From NCBI GenBank assembly GCA_949299935.1, contig CASGCE010000016.1, forward strand, positions 1 through 64,000: a stretch of DNA of 64,000 nucleotides, given 5' to 3'. The position numbers and the translations under genes are program-made. This document shows, one piece after another, positions 16,757 through 25,384 of this stretch. Numbering within the stretch: position 1 is the stretch's first letter; each line of letters opens with the position of its first letter. The notes below the pieces were generated by a model, which was given only the letters and a program-made list of their open reading frames with translations, did no database searches and was not told the DNA's origin. The stretch comes from an uncultured bacterium. Lineage in GTDB: Bacteria > Cyanobacteriota > Vampirovibrionia > Gastranaerophilales > Gastranaerophilaceae.

Positions 16757-18352
16757 ATGTTTTATAGTAAAAGTAATTTATTTGAATATAACGAATGTAT
16801 CGGACGTGGTATGTGCTCAATATTCCCTACCATATCTTCATTTCAGGAGGTTATGCTCATTATTTTCAGAACTTTGAGCTATTATATTCTGAAGCTGGAA
16901 AAATTGGGTGAAGATTGTTATGAGTATAAATTACACGTCGCAGATGGTGTCTCAAATCTTATTTCTACAACCGGATATTCTGATGAACAGCTTTTAAGTC
17001 TTATTATAAGCAATTATAACGATTTGATTAAGGTTAGAAAAAAGTATTCTCAAATTTGCAAAACCAAAGACATTTCTTGCAAACATATTAAGCTCACTTT
17101 AAAATTGTTGCCAAATATGGGATTATCGGACGTCTTGTCTTTGGGACACAGGTTTATAAGTGATAAAAATAAAAAAATGTCAACTGCACAAAAGTGTTAC
17201 TCAGAGCTTTTATTTGTTGCCATTAAAAGTGTATCTTTAAGTTTAGAGAAGCTTTTTGATTATAACATTGCGGATGAAAGTTCTATTGATAATATAATAG
17301 TTGCTTTATCGTTGTTCAATTTCAGCATTTTCCCGGTTAATAAGGCTAAAATATTGATTACAAAGCTTGTAGAATCGGATTTAAGATTATGGAAACTTAG
17401 AGAAAATGTTCAGCGCAGTACTTTTGGTGAAATTTCCAACGTCAAAGTGTCCTTTTCGACTGAACCGGGGAAGGCTATTTTGGTTTCAGGATCTTGCCTT
17501 AATGATTTGTATAATATTTTGGAGTACACTAAAGATGTAAAAATCGATATTTATACACACGGTGATTTATTAATCGCTCATTCATTTGAACATTTCAGAA
17601 AATATAAAAACCTTAAAGGTCATTTCGGTTCTTCTAGCGATAATTGTGTTTTGGATTTTGCAACTTTCCCCGGTGCAATATTGTTAAGTAAACATGCTAC
17701 GCAAAATATTGAATTTCTTATAAGAGGAAGGCTTTTTACTACGGACAGAATCGCGCCTAAAGGTGTGGTTAGCGTTTCAGATAACGATTTTTCTCAGGTT
17801 TTGGACGCAGCATATATTGCAAAAGGTTTCTCGAAAGGCAGAAAAAAAGATGCTGTGTTTGTCGGCTTTGACTACAATGAGTTGAATAATAAACTTGATT
17901 CTGTCGCTTCTGATTTGATGTCCGGTAAACTGCGACATATTTTTATCTTCGGTATGTCTAATTTCTCTAATGAGCAAAATTTTTATTTTAATAATTTCTT
18001 GAAATTTATGCCTAAAGATTGTTTTGTATTAAGCTTTTCTTATCACTGTGATTGCGATAATTTGCTTTATGTAAATATTGCAAACAACTTCCCTTTGCAA
18101 TTAACCGTTTTGGGTATGTTGTTTGACAAGATTTCTGTTGAATCCTCGAAACTTACTTTTTTCCTGACAAAATGTGATTCTAATACAATATCTGCTATGA
18201 TAAGTTTAAAGCAGCATGGTGCTAAAAATATTTATCTTGCAAATTGTCCTCCTACTATTATTAATCCTGCTGTTATGACTTCATTTATGAGATTATATTC
18301 AATAAAATCAATAACAAATGCTGAAAATGATATAAATGATATATTAATATAA
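16757..18352 (+). CDS. Hybrid cluster protein (Hcp) homologue lacking the Fe-S/hybrid cluster ligands
   Basis: 531 residues, close to Hcp length. The C-terminal half follows Hcp block by block: ILVSGSCLNDLYNILEYTKD, IDIYTHGDLLIAHSFEHFRK, KGHFGS, FPGAILLS, GRLFTTD, KLRHIFIFG, PKDCFVLSF and HGAKNIYL. Hcp binds a 4Fe cluster through an N-terminal Cys cluster and a hybrid Fe-S-O cluster through His, two Glu and four Cys. Here the N-terminal Cys set is gone and HGE is HGD (D270). The TTNC, GGCDG (now GMSNF, 399-403), GQCND and WFEQK blocks have lost their ligand residues. NO or hydroxylamine reduction is therefore unlikely. The role is unknown; it is coupled to glutaredoxin. Confidence 0.82.
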   Translation: MFYSKSNLFEYNECIGRGMCSIFPTISSFQEVMLIIFRTLSYYILKLEKLGEDCYEYKLHVADGVSNLISTTGYSDEQLLSLIISNYNDLIKVRKKYSQICKTKDISCKHIKLTLKLLPNMGLSDVLSLGHRFISDKNKKMSTAQKCYSELLFVAIKSVSLSLEKLFDYNIADESSIDNIIVALSLFNFSIFPVNKAKILITKLVESDLRLWKLRENVQRSTFGEISNVKVSFSTEPGKAILVSGSCLNDLYNILEYTKDVKIDIYTHGDLLIAHSFEHFRKYKNLKGHFGSSSDNCVLDFATFPGAILLSKHATQNIEFLIRGRLFTTDRIAPKGVVSVSDNDFSQVLDAAYIAKGFSKGRKKDAVFVGFDYNELNNKLDSVASDLMSGKLRHIFIFGMSNFSNEQNFYFNNFLKFMPKDCFVLSFSYHCDCDNLLYVNIANNFPLQLTVLGMLFDKISVESSKLTFFLTKCDSNTISAMISLKQHGAKNIYLANCPPTIINPAVMTSFMRLYSIKSITNAENDINDILI

Positions 18353-18353
18353 C

Positions 18354-18380
18354 AAAAAGCCCCGTTTGTGCGGGACTTTT
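18354..18380. terminator. Bidirectional terminator between the Hcp-like gene and rpsG
   Basis: A5, then AGCCCCG, loop TTTGTG, CGGGACT, T4. It sits between two convergent genes and serves both. Confidence 0.75.
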
Positions 18381-18399
18381 GTGTATTTTAAGACCAAAA

Positions 18400-18870
18400 T
18401 TAGTATCTATAGTGAGCGAATGCTTTATTAGCCTCTGCCATTTTATGGGTGTCCTCACGTTTTTTGCAGGCAGCTCCTTGACCATTTGAGGCATCAATAA
18501 GCTCACTGGTTAGTTTATCAATGAAAGATTTACCGTGGCGTTTTTTAGCCGCTTCAATAAGCCAAGATGATGCAAGTGCAAAGCCTCTGTCTGTTTTTAC
18601 TTCAATTGGTACCTGATACGTAGAACCTCCTATACGTCTTGCTTTTACTTCCAATAGCGGAGTAGCATTCGCAACTGCTTTTTGGAACAACTCCATAGGT
18701 TTTTCATTAGTTCTTTCTTCAATTTTAGTCATTGTTGAATAAAAAATCTTCTCAGCAAGAGATTTTTTACCGCGTCTCATAATTCTGTTGATAAATTTGG
18801 ATATATCAACACTATTGTATACCGGATCCGCTAACGGTACTCTTTTTGCCGGTTTAGAACGTCTTGACAT
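18400..18870 (-). CDS. rpsG: 30S ribosomal protein S7
   Basis: 156 residues, the standard length: [64 protein letters not shown] and MAEANKAFAHYRY at the end. It binds the 3' major domain of 16S rRNA and the exit-site side of the subunit head. It directly abuts rpsL (shared base 18870). In most bacteria fusA and tuf follow in this operon; here transcription meets a terminator right after rpsG. Confidence 0.98.
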   Translation of the reverse strand: MSRRSKPAKRVPLADPVYNSVDISKFINRIMRRGKKSLAEKIFYSTMTKIEERTNEKPMELFQKAVANATPLLEVKARRIGGSTYQVPIEVKTDRGFALASSWLIEAAKKRHGKSFIDKLTSELIDASNGQGAACKKREDTHKMAEANKAFAHYRY

Positions 18871-19250
18871 TACTTACCTCCCTTTGCTTTTTTAGCACCG
18901 TATTTAGACCTGCTTTGTGCGCGGTTTGCCACTCCTGCAGTATCCAATGTACCTCTTACTATGTGATATCTTACACCCGGAAGATCTTTAACACGGCCTC
19001 CTCTTATAAGAACTACACTGTGTTCTTGCAAATTATGACCAATCCCCGGAATATATGATGTAACTTCAAATCCGTTAGTTAAACGTACTCTGGCAACTTT
19101 TCTCAGTGCTGAGTTTGGTTTTTTAGGGGTTGTAGTATAAACCCTTGTGCATACTCCGCGTCTTTGTGGACAATCCATCAATGCCGGAGATTTTGTTTTG
19201 TCAATTAGCTTTTTACGTTCTCTGCGAACAAGCTGGTTAATTGTAGGCAT
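18870..19250 (-). CDS. rpsL: 30S ribosomal protein S12
   Basis: 126 residues: [44 protein letters not shown] (with the decoding-centre Lys of KKPNSALRK), and [21 protein letters not shown] with the second drug-contact loop RVKDLPGV. It helps decoding at the A site. An AAGGAG site precedes the ATG at 19250. It is co-transcribed with rpsG from a promoter with a leader of about 160 bases. Confidence 0.98.
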   Translation of the reverse strand: MPTINQLVRRERKKLIDKTKSPALMDCPQRRGVCTRVYTTTPKKPNSALRKVARVRLTNGFEVTSYIPGIGHNLQEHSVVLIRGGRVKDLPGVRYHIVRGTLDTAGVANRAQSRSKYGAKKAKGGK

Positions 19251-19417
19251 TTTTTTCTCCTTTTAATTTTACTAACATCGGCCGAATATTTACTTTTAAC
19301 CTGAAACCCTTACTCATTCCGGTCTTTGTCTGAAACAATTCTTACATTATTTAAGACATTATTCTGCCACACCGCGTCGTCAAATCCAGCACGAAAATTT
19401 CGACTGAGTGTACTTAT

Positions 19418-19446
19418 ATCTAACTACAACCAAAAATAATTGTCAA
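19418..19446 (-). promoter_or_regulatory. rpsL-rpsG promoter
   Basis: TTGACA (19441-19446), 17-base spacer, TTAGAT (19418-19423) on the minus strand. TATAAG (19413-19418) is an alternative -10 with an over-long spacer. The long untranslated leader (about 19251-19410) could hold autogenous control by S7; I see no clear terminator or S7-site structure by eye. Confidence 0.6.
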
Positions 19447-19455
19447 TCTTAGCGG

Positions 19456-19950
19456 TTAAATAAATTTAAAATCTCCATTTTTCTTAATATGTTCAACCAG
19501 ACCGCCGTCTTGAAGCAATTTTATCATTACCGAGGGGAGCGGTTCTATTTGGGTTATAGTCCCATTAGTTTTATTTTTTATTATTCCTTTTTCAATATTT
19601 AGTTCCAATTCATCTCCGGCATCTATTGAATCCGTATCACATTCTATAGCAAGTAAACCTATGTTTATTGCGTTTCTGTAAAATATTCTGGCAAAGGATT
19701 TAGCTATAACCGCGCCGACTCCTGCAATTTTCATTATTAGCGGTGCGTGCTCCCTTGACGAACCTAATCCAAAGTTCTCTCCTGCGACAACAAAATCTCC
19801 CGGTCGCATTTTAGCCGCAAATGTCTCATCCGCATCCTCAAGCACGTGTTTTGCAAATTCAGGCAGATTGGAGCGTAAATGATATAATCTTCCGGGGGCT
19901 ATGTGGTCTGTTGAAATATTGTCACCAAATTTGAAGGCTCGTCCTTTCAT
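19456..19950 (-). CDS. leuD: 3-isopropylmalate dehydratase small subunit (LeuD type 2)
   Basis: 164 residues. The swivel domain includes GDNISTDHIAPGR, GDFVVAGENFGLGSSREHAP, SFARIFYRNAINIGLLAIEC and GLVEHIKKNGD. It forms the aconitase-like isomerase of leucine biosynthesis with a LeuC partner that carries the 4Fe-4S cluster and is not in this window. The YLRL-type loop region LYHLRSNLPEF decides between isopropylmalate and homoaconitate, and I cannot settle this by eye. An AGGAGG site precedes the ATG at 19950. Confidence 0.9.
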   Translation of the reverse strand: MKGRAFKFGDNISTDHIAPGRLYHLRSNLPEFAKHVLEDADETFAAKMRPGDFVVAGENFGLGSSREHAPLIMKIAGVGAVIAKSFARIFYRNAINIGLLAIECDTDSIDAGDELELNIEKGIIKNKTNGTITQIEPLPSVMIKLLQDGGLVEHIKKNGDFKFI

Positions 19951-20030
19951 AAATTCCTCCTATTTACATCAATTGTACTACAAATTTATTTAAAACTATG
20001 TTATAATTAAGAAAGATAAAGAGGTCATTT

Positions 20031-20657
20031 ATGTATTTTAACAGAAAATGTAAAATTACTTTTATATGTCACGGAGCGACCATATATTCTGAAGAAAACA
20101 GACTTTCGGAAGTCGAAAATTATCCGCAGCTTAGCGAACTTGGGCTGGATGAGGTTGAGCGTATAACGGAATATTTAAGAAGAAGAGCTGTTAAAAATGA
20201 TATAATATACACTTCACCTGCTGTCAGGACTATGCAAACCGCAAAGATTATTTCCAAGTTGTACAAACAAGAGCCAATCATTCTGGATGATTTACACCCG
20301 AGAAAGTGCGGTAAACTCAACGGCTTAACAATCGAACAAATTGAAAATAAATATCCTGATCTTTTGGAAAGCTGGTTTAATAATCCTGAATATGACGATA
20401 ACCTTGAGGCAGAAAGTATAAATGATTTTATTTCACGCGTTAAAAGGATTATAGATGTTGTTGTATCAAGCAATGAGGGTAACAGAGTTATTATTGTTAC
20501 TCATCCGGAGGTTATTCAAGCAGCAATTTGTGCAGCATTAGACATGCCTGCTGCCAAAATCGCCAAAATATTCATCAGAACAGGCAGTGCTACTCAGATA
20601 AGTTATTACGAAAAATGGTCAAGTCTTGTTTATTCTGATTATACTCCGATTTTTTGA
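20031..20657 (+). CDS. Histidine phosphatase-superfamily (phosphoglycerate mutase-like) protein, RHG motif altered
   Basis: 208 residues with the histidine phosphatase layout: ICHGATIYSEENRLS near the start, YTSPAVRTMQTAKII, and VIIVTHPEVIQAAI near the C-terminus. Both phosphate-pocket histidines are present. The usual RHG is CHG, removing one of the two pocket arginines, and the second motif reads THPE instead of SHGG. The family hydrolyses or transfers phosphate on small molecules such as alpha-ribazole phosphate or phosphoglycerate. The changes suggest altered substrate or weak activity. The ATG at 20031 has AGAGGT. The last 39 bases overlap the convergent radical SAM gene. Confidence 0.82.
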   Translation: MYFNRKCKITFICHGATIYSEENRLSEVENYPQLSELGLDEVERITEYLRRRAVKNDIIYTSPAVRTMQTAKIISKLYKQEPIILDDLHPRKCGKLNGLTIEQIENKYPDLLESWFNNPEYDDNLEAESINDFISRVKRIIDVVVSSNEGNRVIIVTHPEVIQAAICAALDMPAAKIAKIFIRTGSATQISYYEKWSSLVYSDYTPIF

Positions 20658-22184
20658 CAATAACCTTTTATTCTCGCTTATTAAAAATTTTTTTTCGGGT
20701 CTTGTATTTATAAAATCCCATGGTAGCGGCATATCAAATTCGTAGTTTTCTGTCGCATAGAAGTCGGAATTAATGTTATTGTTCGCTGCCGACTTAAATG
20801 AACCCAGGCTAATACCGTTTCTGTAGCCATCAATTATAAAATCCGTCAGTTTTTCATCCCCGCGTGACAAAACTGCCTGATAATAGTCCCATTTTATACT
20901 CGAAAATTGCGCTTTTATACCAAGTTTATGAAACTCTTTTTTTAGATATTGAACTTTCTTTTCCAGTGATTTTGTATTTTCTCGTCCGCACCATTGAAAA
21001 GGTGTATTGGCCTTTGGAACAAAGCTGGAAAAACTGAATGATATTTCGAAATTTTTATATTTTTGCTTTATTTCTTTAACCAGACTTAAAAGCTCGTTCA
21101 AGTCCGTGTAGCTCTCTGTCGGCAAGCCTAGCATACCGTATAATTTTAATCCTTTTAAACCGTTTTCAACTGCTATATCTACGGCATCAAATATTTGTTT
21201 CGTATTTAAATTCTTATTAATAACTTTACGCAATCTTTCACTGCCTGCTTCTATCGCTAAAGTTATGTTTTTTTGTCCCGCTGCCACAAGCATTTTAACT
21301 ACCTCAGCACAAAATGCATCCGCACGCATAGACGAGATACTCACGCTTATTTTCTCTCCGGCTTGGATTTTATTATATAAGTATGTGCAAATATCCTTGA
21401 ACTGCGGATGTGCAGTTATTTGTGCGCCTAATAAGGCTATTTTGTTAGTATAATTTAGACCGTGTTCTATTGTTGCTATAATTTTTTCATATGGTACATA
21501 TCTTACCGGTAAATTGAGGTATGATGCAAGGCAAAATGCACAACAATTCGAGCATCCTCGCTCTATTTCCACTATAAATGTATTTTTAAAAAATGACTTG
21601 TCGCTCAGTATTGGCGTATATATGCATTCATCAAGCGCTTTCGTTATTTTATTTACCTTTTTTGAGGATAATCCCGGCACATATATACCGTCTTGTTCTG
21701 ATAATATCTTTAAAATTACCGATTTGGGCTTATCTTTATTTTCCTTGCATATTTGTGCAACTATTAGGTTTAAATCCTCTCCGTCACCTATGATAAAAAA
21801 ATCAAAAAATGCATCATATGGTTTCGGATTTGCCGTTACTACGGGACCTCCCGCAAATATTATCGGATAATTGTTTGATCGGTCTTTCGATTTTAGAGGA
21901 ATTTTTCTTTGCTCAAGCATACCAAGGATACTAAAAATATCCATATCAAACGAAAATGAAAATCCCATTAAACTTACGCTTTTAGTTGAAAAACGCGTAT
22001 TTTTTGTGTCTTGATATATCGCTTCAATATTTATATCGGGTGATTCATCTATAGATTTGTACATCCACAAAAATCCTAATGATGATAATGCAAATGACTC
22101 TGGGCCTGGAAAAGCCATCCAGATTTTGTAATCTGTTTTTTTATGCGGAACTTTGTCATACAAATAAACTGTATTATTCTTCAA
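20619..22184 (-). CDS. B12-binding-type radical SAM protein
   Basis: 521 residues. An N-terminal Rossmann-like region (about 1-170, IIFAGGPVVTANPKPYDAFFDFFIIGDGE) resembles the cobalamin-binding domain of B12-dependent radical SAM enzymes. The radical SAM core follows with cluster motif ERGCSNCCAFCLAS (CX3CX2C, about residue 212), IALLGAQITAHPQF, ISISSMRADAF, AIEAGSERLRKVINKN and GLPTES. Related enzymes include methylthiotransferases and the reverse-lyase-type family seen beside ribonuclease genes; the substrate is not predictable. It overlaps the AI-2E permease gene by 11 bases, so they form an operon. Confidence 0.87.
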   Translation of the reverse strand: MKNNTVYLYDKVPHKKTDYKIWMAFPGPESFALSSLGFLWMYKSIDESPDINIEAIYQDTKNTRFSTKSVSLMGFSFSFDMDIFSILGMLEQRKIPLKSKDRSNNYPIIFAGGPVVTANPKPYDAFFDFFIIGDGEDLNLIVAQICKENKDKPKSVILKILSEQDGIYVPGLSSKKVNKITKALDECIYTPILSDKSFFKNTFIVEIERGCSNCCAFCLASYLNLPVRYVPYEKIIATIEHGLNYTNKIALLGAQITAHPQFKDICTYLYNKIQAGEKISVSISSMRADAFCAEVVKMLVAAGQKNITLAIEAGSERLRKVINKNLNTKQIFDAVDIAVENGLKGLKLYGMLGLPTESYTDLNELLSLVKEIKQKYKNFEISFSFSSFVPKANTPFQWCGRENTKSLEKKVQYLKKEFHKLGIKAQFSSIKWDYYQAVLSRGDEKLTDFIIDGYRNGISLGSFKSAANNNINSDFYATENYEFDMPLPWDFINTRPEKKFLISENKRLLSKNRSIIRINKT

Positions 22185-23214
22185 TATCTTCTTTGCTCCT
22201 GTTTATAGGAATAAGATATAATTCATCAATTAATACGCATATTGTTGCAGCTATTGCGGGGGCTAAAATTACTCCCCATACGCCTAAAAACTGTTGTGCT
22301 ACAAATAATGAGAAGAATACCATCAACGGATGCAATGCCATAAACTTACCAAATAAAAACGGTCTTATCATATAATTTGAAATTTGTTGTACGACTAGAA
22401 ATGCAACTATTGCAAGAATAACTTTAATCCATCCGGCTTGTGCGGCAACTAAGATTATAAGTGCAACGGCAATTGTAGGTCCTAATATCGGTATTATATC
22501 CAAAATTCCAGAAATTAAACCCAATAACAAAGCGTATTCCACTCTTAGTAATATTAGCGACAACATTACCATAATACCTACAGTTATCATTGATAATATT
22601 TGCGCTCTTACGTAACTTCCTACTTTTAAGGTTATTGAAGAAAGTATATTACTTGCTGCATCTTTTAGATTCGGCGGAAAAAATTCTAAAAATTTGGTTC
22701 TTAAGTAACTTTTGTCGACCAGAAGGTAAAATACTATCATAAATATTGCAAATGCTACGATAATAACCTGTGTAAATCCCATTGTTATATTAACTGATTG
22801 ATTGAAAATGTTTTGTGCAAGGTTTGTTGATGAACCCAAAATTGAACTTAAATCTACCAAATCAGATATGCTTTGTCCGTTAAATTTTTGTGCCAATATA
22901 AAGTCAGACAATGCAGCAAGTTTTTCCGGAAGCATTGTTACGAAAACACGGATTTCCTTGAAGGCTATCACAAATATAGGCAGAAACAGTGCAATTACAG
23001 CGACTGTACATCCCGTCAGAACTATTGTTGTAGCTAATCCTCGACTCATCTTATTTTGTAGTTTGTTTACATACGGATTAAGTGCCGCCGCAATTACGTA
23101 TGATGCAAAAAATAACAGTAATATTCCTGATATTTGCGGCAAAAATAGCAGCAGTATTATCGCTAAAATTAAAAATATCACATTTTTTGTTGTCCAAAAA
23201 TTTTTCTTAAACAT
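22174..23214 (-). CDS. AI-2E family transporter (PerM/TqsA-type permease)
   Basis: 346 residues with about eight transmembrane helices: paired helices at the N-terminus (VIFLILAIILLLFLPQISGILLLFFASYVIAAAL), a soluble loop around 95-145, and a C-terminal block with the family signature LLGLISGILDIIPILGPTIAV. Members export autoinducer-2 or serve as Na+/H+ antiporters; most are uncharacterised. GGTGAGG precedes the ATG at 23214. First gene of an operon with the radical SAM protein. Confidence 0.92.
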   Translation of the reverse strand: MFKKNFWTTKNVIFLILAIILLLFLPQISGILLLFFASYVIAAALNPYVNKLQNKMSRGLATTIVLTGCTVAVIALFLPIFVIAFKEIRVFVTMLPEKLAALSDFILAQKFNGQSISDLVDLSSILGSSTNLAQNIFNQSVNITMGFTQVIIVAFAIFMIVFYLLVDKSYLRTKFLEFFPPNLKDAASNILSSITLKVGSYVRAQILSMITVGIMVMLSLILLRVEYALLLGLISGILDIIPILGPTIAVALIILVAAQAGWIKVILAIVAFLVVQQISNYMIRPFLFGKFMALHPLMVFFSLFVAQQFLGVWGVILAPAIAATICVLIDELYLIPINRSKEDIEE

Positions 23215-23367
23215 ATTACCTCACCTGCAATAATTTTATATAAAAAATTTTATTTATGCAATAAATCGTGTTTATAATATATTTGTTGTTATATACTTTT
23301 CTATAATCATTATATACACTTTATATAAATTATATGTTAAGTAATGTAACAAAATAGCTCAAATTCA

Positions 23368-23398
23368 GCAATAATACATGATATATATACTTTATATA
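23368..23398 (+). promoter_or_regulatory. ACTTTATATA-class promoter
   Basis: GCAAT at 23368-23372 and ACTTTATATA at 23389-23398, starts 21 bases apart, the second ending 29 bases before the ATG at 23428. A further CACTTTATATAAAT copy lies upstream near 23310. Confidence 0.55.
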
Positions 23399-23427
23399 AT
23401 TAACGAGAAATAACACGAGGACAAAAC

Positions 23428-24045
23428 ATGGGTTTCTTATTAGGCGCATACGGAAAATTAATGGCCGGCAAGAGAGTTCGACAACTCCAAGCCCGTATGA
23501 TGAGTGTTCAATCACAATTGAGACGCGCTACTCGTGATATTGAAAATATGGAACGTTCACTTAACCAAGAAGAGAAGCGTATAAAATATGCAAACCAAAG
23601 CTGGATGTCTAATATGATGTTCGGTATGTCCGCAAGTATGCAAAACAGTATATGGGATGCACTTGTTGCAGGTGGTATGGGGCAAGATAGAGTAGCGCAA
23701 TTGAAACAAATTCAACAAAGCGGTGGTAACATGTATGCGGCACTTGAAGGCAATGAAGCTACAATGTTTACTAATATTCAGCAGCAGCTGACAACCCAAT
23801 TACAATACCAACAACAGGCTATGCAAAGCGCGTTGATGCAACAAAATTCAATGGTTGAGAATAATTTTGAAGCTTACAAAGAGCTTCAACTTCAACCGCT
23901 CAAAGATTTGGAAGAAGATTTGCATCTTGAAAAAGATTCTTTAGAAACACAAATTCAATTGGCACAACAAGATTATGAAGCTTGCAAAGAAATGGAAAAA
24001 GCCGGTGCTAAAAACTTAGTTCCGCAATATACAGGTCAAGGTTAA
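23428..24045 (+). CDS. Lineage-specific Met/Gln-rich coiled-coil protein
   Basis: 205 residues, unrecognised. Two long coiled coils (about 15-62 and 150-195) flank a Met/Asn/Gln/Gly-rich centre (MMFGMSASMQNSIWDALVAG, then QQQLTTQLQYQQQAMQSALM). No signal peptide or membrane helix. The helical ends with a flexible middle resemble secreted structural or translocon-type proteins, but this is only an analogy. The ATG follows a CGAGGA ribosome site. It is monocistronic between its own promoter and a strong terminator. Confidence 0.75.
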   Translation: MGFLLGAYGKLMAGKRVRQLQARMMSVQSQLRRATRDIENMERSLNQEEKRIKYANQSWMSNMMFGMSASMQNSIWDALVAGGMGQDRVAQLKQIQQSGGNMYAALEGNEATMFTNIQQQLTTQLQYQQQAMQSALMQQNSMVENNFEAYKELQLQPLKDLEEDLHLEKDSLETQIQLAQQDYEACKEMEKAGAKNLVPQYTGQG

Positions 24046-24064
24046 TATAAAAGATTAGTTAATC

Positions 24065-24101
24065 AAAAAAAGGCTCAATGTTTCTTCATTGGGTCTTTTT
24101 T
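24065..24101. terminator. Bidirectional terminator
   Basis: AGGCTCAATG and CATTGGGTCT form ten pairs (two G-T) with flanking A and T runs, between the convergent coiled-coil protein gene and the ferredoxin gene. Confidence 0.85.
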
Positions 24102-24103
24102 AA

Positions 24104-24289
24104 TTAAAAATCCAAAATATTTATAGCCTTTACGGGACACTCAATTGCGGCATCAATGCAGCTGTCTTCGTTGCCGTTTACAAAATCCGGATTGACTACC
24201 GCGAAGTTGCGATTTATTTCAAAAATCTCTGGATTTATTGCGGAACAAGCACCGCAGCCTACACAATTAGAGGATATACTTATACGCAT
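24104..24289 (-). CDS. Ferredoxin, single 4Fe-4S cluster
   Basis: 61 residues. CVGCGAC (residues 9-15) and a distal CP in AIECPVKAI supply four ligands for one 4Fe-4S cluster; the distal half of the fold has ordinary residues plus one unused Cys (DSCIDAAI). This is the Bacillus/Thermotoga-type monocluster ferredoxin, a low-potential electron carrier. TATAAT (24296-24301 on the minus strand) lies six bases before the ATG and there is no ribosome site, so the mRNA is probably leaderless. Confidence 0.93.
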   Translation of the reverse strand: MRISISSNCVGCGACSAINPEIFEINRNFAVVNPDFVNGNEDSCIDAAIECPVKAINILDF

Positions 24290-24295
24290 AAACAG

Positions 24296-24301
24296 ATTAT
24301 A
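24296..24301 (-). promoter_or_regulatory. -10 hexamer six bases before the ferredoxin ATG (leaderless)
   Basis: Minus-strand TATAAT, CTGTTT, ATG. The -35 is not clear. Confidence 0.55.
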
Positions 24302-24335
24302 TCCCTATTTATGAACAATTTCATGCCCTGAAAGT

Positions 24336-25283
24336 TTAATCTTCATTACTTATAACTTGGGCACCATTTTCTTCAATGGTCAATGTCTTTATTACAGCCT
24401 TAACGTTTAAATCTGCCCAGGTTTCTTTTACCACCGAATGTATTTTATCTAAGTCGTTTTTCTGTGAAATAATGAGTATGGAAGGTCCTGCACCACTTAA
24501 AACACATCCCAGAACATTTTCTTCGTGCTTCAGATTATCCATAATCCTTTCTAATCCCGGAACAAGCTTCATTCTGTACGGTTGGTGAAGCTTGTCCTGA
24601 AGCGCAAGTCGCATTAAATCGGCATCTTTAGTATTTACGGCCTCAACGAACATTGCCATGCGTTTTGCATTAAAAACGGCATCTTTCATGGGCACTTCTT
24701 TAGGTAAAACTGATCTTGATATATCGGTTGATAATTCATAATCGGGTATACAGGCAGTAATTGACCACTCTTCAGGCCAAGTTAATTTTCTGTATACAAC
24801 TGTACAGTCCTCCTCCTGTGAAGATATTACCAACCCGCCTACAATTGCCGGAGTGATATTGTCAGGATGACCTTCTACCTCGGTTGCTATTGATAACAAT
24901 GCTGCTTCATCTGCCGGTCGACCTAATAATTCGTTCGCGGCGATTAATCCGCCCACTATTACGGAGGCACTGCTTCCTAGACCCCTTGCTATAGGTATAT
25001 TTGTGTGTATGTTTATTTTTAATTCACTCGGAGTTTGACCTATAGAATTGTATAAAAGCTCTACTGCTTTGTATACAAGGCTGTTTTCATCCAGGGCAAG
25101 GTGCTCTATGGATAATTCGTCTACTGTTGAATCCTCTGATATAACATTAATTTCAATTCCGGTACCCGGTAACACTGTTTCTTCTATTGTTATTGTATTG
25201 TATATTGGCAACGCCATCCCCAGACAATCAAAACCTGGACCTATATTTGCCGCTGTTGCCGGTACTTTTACACTTATTTTCAT
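24336..25283 (-). CDS. thrB: Homoserine kinase
   Basis: 315 residues, GHMP kinase family: VPATAANIGPGFDCLGMALP at the start, the ATP-binding loop PIARGLGSSASVIVGGL, EGHPDNITPAIVGGL and the C-terminal GCVLSGAGPSILI. It phosphorylates homoserine for threonine synthesis in the cytoplasm. AGAGGAAA precedes the ATG at 25283. Full length; no thrA or thrC neighbour. Confidence 0.96.
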   Translation of the reverse strand: MKISVKVPATAANIGPGFDCLGMALPIYNTITIEETVLPGTGIEINVISEDSTVDELSIEHLALDENSLVYKAVELLYNSIGQTPSELKINIHTNIPIARGLGSSASVIVGGLIAANELLGRPADEAALLSIATEVEGHPDNITPAIVGGLVISSQEEDCTVVYRKLTWPEEWSITACIPDYELSTDISRSVLPKEVPMKDAVFNAKRMAMFVEAVNTKDADLMRLALQDKLHQPYRMKLVPGLERIMDNLKHEENVLGCVLSGAGPSILIISQKNDLDKIHSVVKETWADLNVKAVIKTLTIEENGAQVISNED

Positions 25284-25350
25284 ATTTTCCTCTTTCTTTA
25301 CAGTATATCAAAAACATGAAAAAATGCTAATTATAAGATTTTTTACATTC

Positions 25351-25378
25351 TTGAACTATTTTTTAAAGCGTCTATAAT
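25351..25378 (+). promoter_or_regulatory. Promoter of the MnmD-like gene (leaderless)
   Basis: TTGAAC (25351-25356), 16 bases, TATAAT (25373-25378), then GTCTAT and ATG at 25385. It also fixes the start codon. Confidence 0.65.
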
Positions 25379-25384
25379 GTCTAT

